Counted from the stretch's first letter, positions 17,683 to 27,314 are shown. The stretch: 36,931 bases of DNA from Phyllobacteriaceae bacterium (GCA_023954255.1 JAMLIH010000025.1:1-36931), one strand, 5' to 3'. A program made the numbers and translations. Notes: a model not told the origin generated them from the sequence alone.

Positions 17683-18255
17683 ATGTTCATCCAGACCGAA
17701 GCGACCCCCAACCCCGCCACGCTGAAATTCCTGCCCGGACGCACCGTGCTGGAAACCGGCCCGGCGGATTTCCGCTCACCCGAAGATGCCGAAGCCTCTC
17801 CGCTCGCCCAGCGGCTGTTCGCCATCCCCGGCGTTTCCGGCGTGTTTTTCGGCTATGACTTCATCACCATCACCAAGGAAGGCGACGATGCCGACGGTTT
17901 CGACTGGGCGCATCTGAAGCCTGCCATTCTGGGCGCGATCATGGAGCATTTCATGTCCGGCCAGCCGGTGATGGCTGCGGGCGGCGAACTGCCGGCCGAT
18001 GGCGAGGAGTTCTTCGAGGACGACGACAGCGAGATCGTCAGCACGATCAAGGAACTGCTGGAAACCCGCGTCCGGCCTGCCGTGGCACAGGATGGCGGCG
18101 ACATCACCTTTCGCGGCTTTCGCGAGGGGATCGTCTATCTGCACATGAAGGGCGCCTGCGCCGGCTGCCCCTCTTCCACCGCGACACTGAAGCACGGCAT
18201 CCAGAACCTGCTGCGCCACTTCATTCCCGAAGTGCAGGAAGTGGAAGCCGTCTAG
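17683..18255 (+). CDS. nfuA: NfuA/NifU-like iron-sulfur cluster carrier
   Basis: The 190-aa protein joins an N-terminal Nfu_N domain (MFIQTEATPNPATLKFLPG) to a C-terminal NifU-like domain with VRPAVAQDGGDITF and the cluster-binding CAGC motif (Cys159 and Cys162). Such proteins bind a 4Fe-4S cluster between two subunits and pass it to target enzymes, in step with the SUF system. An acidic linker (EEFFEDDDSE) separates the domains. It has its own promoter and an Irr-type palindrome at +1. The stop TAG is supplied by the left end (TCTAGA) of a dispersed repeat. tsaB follows after the repeat. Confidence 0.95.
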   Translation: MFIQTEATPNPATLKFLPGRTVLETGPADFRSPEDAEASPLAQRLFAIPGVSGVFFGYDFITITKEGDDADGFDWAHLKPAILGAIMEHFMSGQPVMAAGGELPADGEEFFEDDDSEIVSTIKELLETRVRPAVAQDGGDITFRGFREGIVYLHMKGACAGCPSSTATLKHGIQNLLRHFIPEVQEVEAV

Positions 18256-18356
18256 ACCGTTTCACGTTTCTTCAGAAACGGGACAACGATTTGATCCGAT
18301 GGTTTTGCTTACGCATTGAGGTCTTGCCGATTCCGTCAAAACCTGACTTGTTCCAG
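18251..18356 (+). repeat. Dispersed palindromic repeat, fullest copy
   Basis: The element starts with TCTAGACCGTTTCACGTTT, which overlaps the nfuA stop codon. It continues with AAACGGGACAACGATTTGATCCG, a middle part containing TTTTGCTTACGCATT, and a right part ATTCCGTCAAAACCTGA. Fragments of the same unit occur at 4320-4379, 24902-24945 and 27451-27498. Similar short palindromic repeats are common between genes in Rhizobiales. Confidence 0.7.
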
Positions 18357-18449
18357 GCTGCAAAAACCGTTGCCCGGCGCATTGCCGCTGGTTTGCAATG
18401 ATACCTTAGTTCCGGTTGTATCCGGCCCGAGCGGGTCCATATTTGTCCC

Positions 18450-19154
18450 ATGATATGCCTTGCCATGGATACCGCCGGAACCGAATGCGCCGCCTGCATC
18501 TACGACAGTGCGCGGGATGTCGTTCTCTGCGAAAAGACGGAGACCATCGGCAAGGGCCATGCCGAGCGGCTGATGGGCATCGTGTCGGAAGCGATGGCCG
18601 AGGCGGATGTCGGCTACAAGGATCTTGAACGAATCATAACGACCACCGGACCCGGCAGCTTTACCGGCATCCGGGTCGCCATCGCCACGGCCAAGGGCTT
18701 TGGCCTCGGGCTGGGTGTGCCCGTCATCGGCGTCAGCAATCTGCATGGCATGCTGGAACTGGTGCGCCGGCAGACACCTGACGGCGGGAGAGCCGCCAGG
18801 GGTGCCGTAATGGATGCCCGGCGGGGCGAACTCTATGCCGTGCTCGACTTCGCCAGCCGCTTTGCACCGGCAAACGAACCCTTCATTGCGGAAACCGATG
18901 CTTTTGCCACGATGTTGGCGACAGAACTGCCGGCCGGGCGCGGGCTGATACTGGGCTGCCGGGGCGAATGCCCCTTCAGTTTGCCGAATACCTCACCGGC
19001 GGTGCGCATCGTGCCGGTCGAAGCCGTCCCCGTTTCGCTTTATGCCCGGATCGGGGCCGAATGCAGCCGGGAGGCCTGCCCGCCCGAACCGGTGTACCTG
19101 CGCAGGCCGGATGCGGCGCCGCAGCAGGGCTTTGCCGTCGAGCGCGTGGGCTGA
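18450..19154 (+). CDS. tsaB: TsaB, tRNA t6A37 biosynthesis partner protein
   Basis: TsaB works with TsaD and TsaE to make threonylcarbamoyladenosine at position 37 of ANN-decoding tRNAs. The 234-aa protein has the ASKHA-type start ICLAMDTAGTECAACIYD, the GHAERLMGIV segment and the conserved TTGPGSFTGIRVAIATAKG motif, with AVMDARRGELYAVLD later. It is immediately followed by rimI, a pairing seen across proteobacteria. The dispersed repeat sits upstream; promoter elements are not clear. Confidence 0.95.
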   Translation: MICLAMDTAGTECAACIYDSARDVVLCEKTETIGKGHAERLMGIVSEAMAEADVGYKDLERIITTTGPGSFTGIRVAIATAKGFGLGLGVPVIGVSNLHGMLELVRRQTPDGGRAARGAVMDARRGELYAVLDFASRFAPANEPFIAETDAFATMLATELPAGRGLILGCRGECPFSLPNTSPAVRIVPVEAVPVSLYARIGAECSREACPPEPVYLRRPDAAPQQGFAVERVG

Positions 19155-19242
19155 CGGCTCATTGGGCTTGCCGCAGAGCGATGCGGCTGGCAAAACGGCG
19201 TCGCAACAATTCAGGTTTTGATCCTTGCAGCTTTTCGGGTGG

Positions 19243-19743
19243 ATGGGCACTACACGCCCCGGCTTTACCATTGGCGACGCGACGCCGCAGGACCTGGCTG
19301 CCTGTGGCGACATTCACCGCGAATCCTTCAGTCAGGCCTGGGAAGACGGTACGCTCGCCGCCATGCTGAAGACGAAAGGCACGGTGGCGCTGGTGGCGCG
19401 TGCGCAAAAGCCGGCGAACCATCCGGTGCGCGGTTTCCTGATGTACCGCACCGCCGGGCCGGAAGCGGAAATCCTGACGATTGCGGCGGCTCGCAGGGCG
19501 CGGCGCCACGGGGCCGGCAGAGCCCTGCTGGAGGAAATGATCCGGCGCTGCCTGGCCGACCGTCTGAAGGAGATTTTTCTGGAGGTCGATTCAGGCAACG
19601 AGGCTGCCATCCGGCTTTACCGCAGTCTCGGCTTTGCCAAGGTCGGCGAGCGCGCCGGCTATTACCGGCACGGCGAGCGCACGGCGGCGGGAGGCGGCGA
19701 GACGGGCAATGCGCTGATCATGCGGCTCGATCTGGCCGATTAG
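19243..19743 (+). CDS. rimI: GNAT acetyltransferase, RimI (ribosomal protein S18 N-alpha-acetyltransferase) type
   Basis: The 166-aa protein shows the GNAT acetyl-CoA motif as RRARRHGAGRALLEEMI, followed by IFLEVDSGNEAAIRLYRSLG and the RimI-like end ERAGYYRHGE. RimI acetylates the N-terminus of ribosomal protein S18. Here it follows tsaB, the usual neighbour. Start ATG 19243 has GGGTGG just upstream; a TTG at 19225 would add six residues. The loop RTAAGGGETGN near the end is Gly-rich. olsA follows after 24 bp. Confidence 0.9.
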   Translation: MGTTRPGFTIGDATPQDLAACGDIHRESFSQAWEDGTLAAMLKTKGTVALVARAQKPANHPVRGFLMYRTAGPEAEILTIAAARRARRHGAGRALLEEMIRRCLADRLKEIFLEVDSGNEAAIRLYRSLGFAKVGERAGYYRHGERTAAGGGETGNALIMRLDLAD

Positions 19744-19767
19744 GCAAACAGGACGGGGAGGAAGGGC

Positions 19768-20565
19768 TTGGCGGCGGTCATCCGGCTGATACTGATCGTG
19801 ACGATCGTGCTGGCGGCAACCCTTGTGCTGGCGCCGGTGCAGATCGTGCTGATGTATGCCGCGCCGCAGCTGTCGCGCAAAATTCCGCTTTTGTGGCACC
19901 GCATGGTGCTGAAACTGCTGGGTGTCAGGGTTCACCTGCACGGCGAGATGGCAAGGCATCGCCCGCTGATGATCTGCGCCAACCACATTTCCTGGTCGGA
20001 CATTCTCGTCCTCGGCAGCATCGGCGAATTGTGCTTCATCGCCAAGGACGAGGTGAAATCCTGGCCGGGGATCAGCTGGCTTGCCCGCATGCAGCGCACG
20101 GTATTCGTCAACCGCGAACGGCGGCGCGATGCCGGCATTCAGGCCGATACCATCGCTTCCCGCCTGCTGCAGGGCGATGCCATGGTGCTGTTTGCCGAAG
20201 GCACGACCGGCAACGGCAACCGTCTGCTGCCGTTCAAGAGCGCCTTGTTTGCCGCTCCGCAGATCGCGCTTGAACAATCGGGCATCGACCATGTCGCCGT
20301 GCAGCCGGTGGCGATCGCCTACAACACGCTGCACGGCATGCCGCTCGGTCGCTACCACCAGGCGATTGCCGCCTGGCCGGGAGACATTGCACTGGCGCCG
20401 CATCTGAAACGCTTCGTGCTGGAAGGCGCTTTCGACGTCGACGTGGCGTTCGGCGAGTGTATCGACATCACGCCGGAAACCAGGCGCAAGGAACTGGCCG
20501 CGAGCTGCTATGACGGGGTACGCAAGCATTTCAGCAGGCTGCGTCGGCTCTACCATCGCGAATAG
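19768..20565 (+). CDS. olsA: 1-acyl-glycerol-3-phosphate or lyso-ornithine lipid acyltransferase (PlsC/OlsA type)
   Basis: The 265-aa protein has one N-terminal membrane segment and the acyltransferase motif NHISWSD (NHx4D), then VFVNRERRRDAG and FAEGTTGNGNRLLPFK, the acyl-acceptor site. In Sinorhizobium the acyltransferase gene at the matching place next to miaB is OlsA, which makes ornithine lipid from lyso-ornithine lipid. A phosphatidic-acid-forming PlsC role cannot be excluded from sequence. The start is TTG with a strong GGGGAGGAAGG upstream. It lies between rimI and miaB. Confidence 0.88.
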   Translation: MAAVIRLILIVTIVLAATLVLAPVQIVLMYAAPQLSRKIPLLWHRMVLKLLGVRVHLHGEMARHRPLMICANHISWSDILVLGSIGELCFIAKDEVKSWPGISWLARMQRTVFVNRERRRDAGIQADTIASRLLQGDAMVLFAEGTTGNGNRLLPFKSALFAAPQIALEQSGIDHVAVQPVAIAYNTLHGMPLGRYHQAIAAWPGDIALAPHLKRFVLEGAFDVDVAFGECIDITPETRRKELAASCYDGVRKHFSRLRRLYHRE

Positions 20566-20567
20566 GG

Positions 20568-20590
20568 CTGCTTGCAACAGCGGCAAGCGG
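20568..20590 (+). repeat. Hairpin after olsA
   Basis: GCTTGC (20570-20575), a 7-nt loop and GCAAGC (20583-20588) form a perfect 6-bp stem, extendable by two pairs including one wobble. It starts 3 nt after the olsA stop. No T run follows, so it may stabilise or process the mRNA rather than terminate it. Confidence 0.35.
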
Positions 20591-20660
20591 GCGATAGAAC
20601 CCGCGAAAGCGCTGCCCGCAGACAGATGCGGTGCGAATGTTGCGAATTTCCGGCAGGAAG

Positions 20661-22115
<1,455 letters not shown>

Positions 22116-22162
22116 GCCGCCCTGTCCGCGATACTGGACAAATCGGGAAAACCGGAGCAAAC

Positions 22163-22204
22163 ATGGAATCTCAAACGCCCGGAGCGCTTTTTGAACGAGA
22201 TTAA
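22163..22204 (+). CDS. Possible 13-codon leader peptide overlapping phoH
   Basis: ATG 22163 is preceded by GGAG at a 5-nt spacing, better than the signal for phoH itself. The frame encodes 13 residues (MESQTPGALFERD) and ends with TAA at 22202-22204, just inside phoH, whose TTG start is at 22191. It could couple or attenuate phoH translation. It could also be the true phoH start separated by a frameshift, or simply chance. Confidence 0.3.
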   Translation: MESQTPGALFERD

Positions 22205-23288
22205 GAAGATCAAGCCCGCACGCCCAGCCGACAGCGCAGGCAAGCGCGTGAACGATCAGCTTGTCCTTTCCTTCGACAACAACAAGTATGCCACGCTGCT
22301 GTTCGGCCAGTTCGACGAGCATCTTGCGATGATCGAGAGCATGCTCGGCGTCGAGGCGGTGGCGCGCGGCAATGAGGTCTCGATGACGGGCGACGAGGCT
22401 TCGGTGCATCGCGCACGCATGGCGCTAGAACATCTCTATGGACGGCTTGAAGCGGGCGAGATCATCGAAAAGGGCGATGTGACCGGCGCGGTGCGCATGG
22501 CGATTGCCGAAGATCAGCTTTCGCTGCCGAGCATGGGCGAGAAGACGGGCCGGCTTTCCATGGCCCAGATCGGCACGCGCAAGAAGGTCATCCAGGCCCG
22601 CACCCGCACCCAGGACAAGTATATCCGCGCCATGGATGCGAACGAACTCATCTTCGGGGTCGGACCGGCTGGAACCGGCAAAACCTATCTGGCGGTCGCC
22701 TATGGCGCCTCGCTGCTGGAACGCGGCGCGGTCGACAGGATCATCCTTTCACGGCCTGCCGTCGAGGCCGGCGAGCGGCTGGGCTTCCTGCCCGGCGACA
22801 TGAAGGAGAAGGTCGATCCCTATCTCAGACCGCTCTATGACGCGCTGTACGACATGATGTCGGGCGAGAAGGTGGAACGGGCACTTGCCTCCGGCGTGAT
22901 CGAGATCGCGCCGCTCGCCTTCATGCGCGGGCGCACGCTTGCCAATGCGGCAGTCATCCTCGACGAGGCGCAGAACACGACCTCGATGCAGATGAAGATG
23001 TTCCTGACCCGCATCGGCGAGAACTCGAAGATGATCGTCACCGGCGACCCGAGCCAGGTGGACCTGCCGAACGGCCAGGTCTCCGGCCTGATAGAGGCGA
23101 TGGAAATCCTGCCCGATATCGCAGGCGTCGAGAAAATCGTCTTCAAGGCATCCGATGTGGTGCGCCACCGGCTGGTGACGGAAATCGTCAATGCCTACGA
23201 CAAGGCGGGCGCCAGCAAGGCCGGTCAACGCAGACGGGCGGAAGCAAGCCGGCAACAGGTGGACGCGGGTGAGAATTCCGCAGATTGA
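22191..23288 (+). CDS. phoH: PhoH-like ATPase (YbeZ type)
   Basis: The 365-aa protein has an N-terminal KH-like region followed by the PhoH P-loop domain: Walker A GPAGTGKT (158-165), LSRPAVEAGERLGFLPGDMK, and Walker B VILDEAQN, with ITGDPSQVDLP-like VTGDPSQVDLP. The YbeZ group is linked with YbeY in ribosomal RNA maturation and RNA quality control. The gene is directly followed by ybeY with a 20-nt overlap, the standard arrangement. The start is TTG with GGAG 6 nt upstream; no ATG exists before the conserved part except in another frame (22163). Confidence 0.95.
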   Translation: MNEIKKIKPARPADSAGKRVNDQLVLSFDNNKYATLLFGQFDEHLAMIESMLGVEAVARGNEVSMTGDEASVHRARMALEHLYGRLEAGEIIEKGDVTGAVRMAIAEDQLSLPSMGEKTGRLSMAQIGTRKKVIQARTRTQDKYIRAMDANELIFGVGPAGTGKTYLAVAYGASLLERGAVDRIILSRPAVEAGERLGFLPGDMKEKVDPYLRPLYDALYDMMSGEKVERALASGVIEIAPLAFMRGRTLANAAVILDEAQNTTSMQMKMFLTRIGENSKMIVTGDPSQVDLPNGQVSGLIEAMEILPDIAGVEKIVFKASDVVRHRLVTEIVNAYDKAGASKAGQRRRAEASRQQVDAGENSAD

Positions 23289-23757
23289 CATTGCCATAGA
23301 GCATGAGGGCTGGCCAGAAGAGGAAAACCTGCGCGAGCTTGTTTCACGGGCCATTTGCGCTGCGGCGGAGAGCCTGGGGCTTCAATGGACAGAAGGGGCC
23401 GAACTCAGTCTGCTGTTTACGGGCGACGAACACATGGCGAAGATCAACGGTCAGTGGCGCGGCAAGCCGAAGGCCACCAATGTGCTGTCCTTTCCCGGCG
23501 AGGAACGGGAGGTCGGAGACGCGGCTGGCGTGATGATCGGTGACCTGGTCTTTTCCCTTGAAACGATCCGGCGCGAGGCGGCCGAACAGCAAAAGACGTT
23601 CGAACACCATCTGGCACATCTTGCCGTTCACGGTTTTCTTCATCTTTTCGGCTATGACCACGAGGAAACAGCCGAGGCAGAGACAATGGAAGCGGCTGAA
23701 ATCAAGGCGCTGGCAACGCTTGGAATCGGCGATCCCTATGCTTATCTTGGGCCGTAA
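23269..23757 (+). CDS. ybeY: YbeY endoribonuclease / rRNA maturation factor
   Basis: YbeY is a zinc-dependent RNase involved in 16S rRNA 3'-end processing and late ribosome quality control. The 162-aa protein carries KATNVLSFPGEE and the metal-binding HLAVHGFLHLFGYDHEE (HxxxHxxxxxH). The chosen GTG start at 23269 lies inside the end of phoH, giving a 20-nt overlap; upstream in-frame codons belong to phoH sequence read in another frame. Length fits the usual 155-170. corC follows. Confidence 0.95.
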   Translation: MRIPQIDIAIEHEGWPEEENLRELVSRAICAAAESLGLQWTEGAELSLLFTGDEHMAKINGQWRGKPKATNVLSFPGEEREVGDAAGVMIGDLVFSLETIRREAAEQQKTFEHHLAHLAVHGFLHLFGYDHEETAEAETMEAAEIKALATLGIGDPYAYLGP

Positions 23758-23802
23758 CAATTCGATGATGCAACCTGCCCGGCAAGACACTGCCGGGAAA
23801 CG

Positions 23803-24885
23803 ATGATGACACAAAGCGACAACAGCCGGATTGCACCGGCACCAGGCGGTGAGCCGGAAGCCCTGCCGGGCGCAGACGACGAGGAGTCTTCGCGAGCGCC
23901 GGGCGATGCGGGCGAAACCGGCGCTTCCCACGCAGAACAGGCGAATGGTGAAGGCGGCGCCCAGAAGGGCGGACTGCTCTCGCGCCTGATCACATCGGTC
24001 AAGCGGTCCAACCGGGGCAGCATCCGCGAGGATCTCAGCGACGCGCTGGCCCAGCACGATATTGACGACAGCGACCTGACGCCGGAAGAGCGGGTCATGC
24101 TCAACAACATCCTGCGGCTGCAGGATGTTCGGGCCGAAGACCTGATGGTGCCACGCGCCGAGATCGTGGCAGCCGACATCCGAACCACGCTGGGCGAACT
24201 GCTGGTGCAGTTCGAAAGTTCCGGTCATTCGCGCATGCCGGTCTATGACGATACGCTCGACGACCCGCGCGGCATGATCCATATCCGCGACCTGCTCGGC
24301 TACATTACCAAGTCGGCGGCGGGCAAGCGGCGCAACGGCAGGAGCGGCCCCGGCAAGCTCGACCTGACGCGGGTCGATCTCGACAGGGAACTCGGCAAGG
24401 CCAATCTGGTGCGTACCGTGCTTTTCGTGCCGCCATCGATGCTGGCGGCTGACCTGATGGCACGCATGCAGGCCAACCGGATACAGATGGCGTTGGTGAT
24501 CGACGAATATGGCGGCACGGAAGGTCTGATCTCACTCGAAGACATCGTCGAGATCATCGTCGGCGACATCGAGGACGAGCATGACGACGAGGACGAGCTC
24601 ATCCGCACCGGCGAGAACGGTGCGATGATTCTCGATGCAAAGGCGGAGATCGAGGACATCCGCGAAATGCTCGGCGGCAGGTTCAACGTGGAGGATCACG
24701 ACGAGGATGCCGAGACCATCGGCGGCGTGATCTTCTCCCTGCTCGGCCGGGTGCCGGTCAAGGGGGAACTGATCGACGCCTTCGGCTACGAGTTCCGCAT
24801 CCGCGACGCCGACCCCCGCCGCATCCGCTCGATCGAGATGGTGCCTTCCAAGAAAGCTGCCGCAAGAAAGACGAAGACCGGATAG
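23803..24885 (+). CDS. corC: CorC/HlyC-type CBS-domain protein
   Basis: The 360-aa protein lacks the DUF21 membrane domain and is of the soluble CorC (TlyC) type. After an acidic low-complexity tail (residues 1-55) come two CBS domains (DLMVPRAEIVAADI; then MALVIDEYGGTEGLISLEDI), an acidic stretch DIEDEHDDEDE, and the C-terminal CorC_HlyC FAD-like domain (GGVIFSLLGRVPVKGE). Family members are tied to magnesium/cobalt efflux and, in this neighbourhood (ybeZ-ybeY-corC-lnt), to envelope and ribosome homeostasis. The hemolysin name is historical. A dispersed repeat fragment follows the stop. Confidence 0.93.
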   Translation: MMTQSDNSRIAPAPGGEPEALPGADDEESSRAPGDAGETGASHAEQANGEGGAQKGGLLSRLITSVKRSNRGSIREDLSDALAQHDIDDSDLTPEERVMLNNILRLQDVRAEDLMVPRAEIVAADIRTTLGELLVQFESSGHSRMPVYDDTLDDPRGMIHIRDLLGYITKSAAGKRRNGRSGPGKLDLTRVDLDRELGKANLVRTVLFVPPSMLAADLMARMQANRIQMALVIDEYGGTEGLISLEDIVEIIVGDIEDEHDDEDELIRTGENGAMILDAKAEIEDIREMLGGRFNVEDHDEDAETIGGVIFSLLGRVPVKGELIDAFGYEFRIRDADPRRIRSIEMVPSKKAAARKTKTG

Positions 24886-24901
24886 CCACCCGGCCGCTGC
24901 G

Positions 24902-24945
24902 GCGCATTCGGGTTTTTGCGATTCCGTCGAAACCTGAATTGCTCT
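24902..24945 (+). repeat. Dispersed palindromic repeat, right-half copy
   Basis: CGCATTCGGGTTTTTGCG, then ATTCCGTCGAAACCTGAATTGCTCTA, matches the right half of the element at 18251-18356 and the minus-strand reading of 4320-4379. It lies between corC and lnt. Confidence 0.6.
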
Positions 24946-24985
24946 ATCCACAAGCGGAAAACGTCAATCCGATTCGGAGAGCGGC

Positions 24986-26611
24986 TTGGAGAGAATCGCG
25001 AAGCTGGCGGCCTGGTTTGTGCTGCTGCACGGCTGGCAGCGGCTGCTGACAGCCTTCGCATTGGGCCTTGCATCGGCACTCGCGATGCCGCCGCTTTACC
25101 TGTTTCCCGTGCTCTTTTTCACGCTTGCCGGTTTTGCCTGGATCATCGACAGCGCCTACAGCGATGCCAGAACCGGGTTTTTCGGCCAGCTGCGGTCGGC
25201 ATTCGCGCCCGGCTGGTGGTTCGGATTCGGCTACTTTCTCGCCGGACTGTGGTGGATCGGAAATGCCTTTCTGGTCGAGGCCGAGGATTTCGCCTGGGCG
25301 ATGCCCTTCGCAGTGATCCTGCTGCCCGCTCTGCTTGCCGTCTTCTGGGGCATTGCCTCGGTGATCGCGCGGCTGTTCTGGAGCGACCACTGGGGCCGGG
25401 TTTTCGCGCTGGCGGCCGGTTTCGGCGCGGCGGAATATCTGCGCGGAACCCTGCTGACCGGCTTTCCCTGGAACGCGCTTGGCTACGCCATCATGCCTCA
25501 TCCGCTTTTGATGCAGGGGGCGGCAGTGCTGGGCCTGTACGGCATGAGCATTGTGGCCGTCCTCGTCTTCGCCCTGCCGCTGGTCGCGCTTTCCACCGCC
25601 AGCAGCGGCAAGCCCTGGCCCAAATTGCCGGTTGTCCTTGCCGTTGTTCTTGTCGCCGTGCAGGCAGGTTACGGCGCCTTCCGGCTTGCAACCGCACCGC
25701 AAGCGGGCGACGGGCCGACCATCCGAATCATGCAGCCGGCCATCGACCAGCGCGACAAGCTTGCAGCCGGCAACGAGCTTTCCGTGGTCGAAACCTATCT
25801 CAGGGTATCGGCGATGGCGCCGGATGGCGGGGAAGGCAGTCTCGAAGGCATCGACTATCTGATCTGGCCGGAATCCGCCTTCCCGTTCCTGCTGACCGAA
25901 CAACCGGATGTCATCGCGGCGATTGCCGACCTGCTGCCGGAAGGCACGACGCTGATCACCGGCGCCCTGAGAACCGAGCCCGGAGCTGCCGGAAATCCCC
26001 AAGGCCATGTCTACAACTCGATCTATGTCATCGACTCGCATGGCGAGATCCTGGAAGCAGCTGACAAGACGCATCTGGTTCCCTTCGGGGAATATCTGCC
26101 GTTTCAAAACCTGCTGGAGACCTACGGCTTCGAGCAGCTGACCAGGTTGCCGGGCGGTTTCGAGGCAGGTGCCCAGCGCTCCCTCCTGCTGAGCGACAGC
26201 AGGTACCCGGTGCTGCCGCTGATCTGTTACGAGATCATCTTTTCCGGCTCGCTGCGCGACGGCGTTTCGGCTGCCGCGGCCAAGCCCGGCTGGATCGTCA
26301 ACCTGACCAATGATGCCTGGTTCGGCAGGACGCCCGGCCCCTACCAGCATTTCCAGCAGGCGAGACTGCGCGGCATCGAGGAAGGGCTCGCTGTCGTGCG
26401 GGTTGCCAATACCGGCATTTCCGCCGCCGCCGACGCCTATGGCAATGTCCTGCGTATCCTGCCCCTGGGAGTACAGGGTACTGCCGACTTCACCCTGCCG
26501 CCGGCAACTGGGGAAACGCTGTTTTCACGCTTCGGCCACCAGCCGTTCGGTGGGCTTTTGATCGCCTGCATGGCTATTGCCCTGATCGCCCGCAGACGGG
26601 CGCTGACCTGA
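24986..26611 (+). CDS. lnt: Apolipoprotein N-acyltransferase
   Basis: Lnt adds the third acyl chain to the N-terminal Cys of lipoproteins in the inner membrane. The 541-aa protein has several N-terminal membrane segments, a periplasmic nitrilase-like domain and a last C-terminal membrane segment. The catalytic triad is visible: Glu296 in WPESAFPF, Lys361 in DKTHLVPFGEY, Cys414 in LPLICYEI. The start is TTG with GGAGAG upstream. In Sinorhizobium the orthologue is ActA, needed for growth at low pH, and the PhrR-like regulator gene follows it there as it does here. The LpoA-like lipoprotein in this window would be a substrate. Confidence 0.96.
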   Translation: MERIAKLAAWFVLLHGWQRLLTAFALGLASALAMPPLYLFPVLFFTLAGFAWIIDSAYSDARTGFFGQLRSAFAPGWWFGFGYFLAGLWWIGNAFLVEAEDFAWAMPFAVILLPALLAVFWGIASVIARLFWSDHWGRVFALAAGFGAAEYLRGTLLTGFPWNALGYAIMPHPLLMQGAAVLGLYGMSIVAVLVFALPLVALSTASSGKPWPKLPVVLAVVLVAVQAGYGAFRLATAPQAGDGPTIRIMQPAIDQRDKLAAGNELSVVETYLRVSAMAPDGGEGSLEGIDYLIWPESAFPFLLTEQPDVIAAIADLLPEGTTLITGALRTEPGAAGNPQGHVYNSIYVIDSHGEILEAADKTHLVPFGEYLPFQNLLETYGFEQLTRLPGGFEAGAQRSLLLSDSRYPVLPLICYEIIFSGSLRDGVSAAAAKPGWIVNLTNDAWFGRTPGPYQHFQQARLRGIEEGLAVVRVANTGISAAADAYGNVLRILPLGVQGTADFTLPPATGETLFSRFGHQPFGGLLIACMAIALIARRRALT

Positions 26612-26900
26612 AGAAAACTCGGCTTGCCGCAGCCTTAACCCTGTGGATGAAAAGCGCCTAAACTCACCCGACGTAAGTTTGACTTAGGTGTAAAAAGCAA
26701 GCCATATTCCCGCATCTTGGCGCTCTACCCACATTCCTGTGCGTCAGGTTCGGCCTGTTCGGGAAGGCAGCCGATTCTTAAAGAACCCACACGGAACGCA
26801 GCCGGGCAAGGCATCCCGAGCCTGTTGCGTTCTGCAACACACGCGAAATCCATCTGCAAGCAGGGGGGTGGGGATGGATGCGTGCAAAGAAGAGACGAAC
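26612..26900 (+). other. Leader/promoter region of the phrR-like gene
   Basis: These 289 bases hold no gene I can support. A promoter with a palindrome lies at 26674-26708, leaving a leader of roughly 185 nt before ATG 26901. A G-rich run (GGGGGGTGGGG, 26863-26873) directly precedes an in-frame ATG at 26874, the alternative start. Confidence 0.5.
26674..26708 (+). promoter_or_regulatory. Candidate promoter with operator-like palindrome for phrR
   Basis: TTGACT (26679-26684), 18 bp, then CATATT (26703-26708) form a likely promoter. The -35 lies inside a perfect 5-3-5 palindrome, TAAGT-TTG-ACTTA (26674-26686), a good place for repression or autoregulation. Confidence 0.5.
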
Positions 26901-27314
26901 ATGGCGTCAGAGCAGCGCAAACCAAATCCGATCGACATTCATGTAGGCAGCAGGATCCGGCTTCGCCGGACCATGCTCGGCATGAGCCAGGAGAAACTGG
27001 GCGATGCGCTGGGTATTACCTTCCAGCAGATTCAGAAATACGAAAAGGGCGCAAACCGCGTCGGCGCAAGCCGGCTGCAGGAGATTTCGCGCATTCTCAA
27101 CACGCCAGTCGCATTCTTCTTCGAGGGCGCCCCGGGGCAGGAGCCCAGCGAAGGCGGATTCAAGGAAGCCAGTTCGACCAACTATGTGGTGGATTTTCTT
27201 TCTTCCAACGAAGGGCTGCAGCTCAACCGCGCCTTCATCAAGATCGAAGACCCCAAGGTCCGCAAGAAACTGGTGGAACTGGCCAGGGCACTGGCCAACA
27301 TTTCCGACGACTGA
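26901..27314 (+). CDS. phrR: XRE-family regulator, PhrR/PraR type
   Basis: The 137-aa protein has a Cro/C1-type helix-turn-helix at about residues 18-70: VGSRIRLRRTMLGMSQEKLG, then LGITFQQIQKYEKGANRVG and ASRLQEISRILNTPVAFFFE. A C-terminal segment (FLSSNEGLQLNRAFIKIED) follows. Proteins with this arrangement in rhizobia include PhrR, induced by acid stress beside actA/lnt in Sinorhizobium, and PraR, which controls biofilm and quorum-sensing genes in Rhizobium leguminosarum. Start 26901 fits these; ATG 26874 would add nine residues. It lies between lnt and metK. A palindrome at its promoter suggests autoregulation (inference). Confidence 0.88.
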   Translation: MASEQRKPNPIDIHVGSRIRLRRTMLGMSQEKLGDALGITFQQIQKYEKGANRVGASRLQEISRILNTPVAFFFEGAPGQEPSEGGFKEASSTNYVVDFLSSNEGLQLNRAFIKIEDPKVRKKLVELARALANISDD

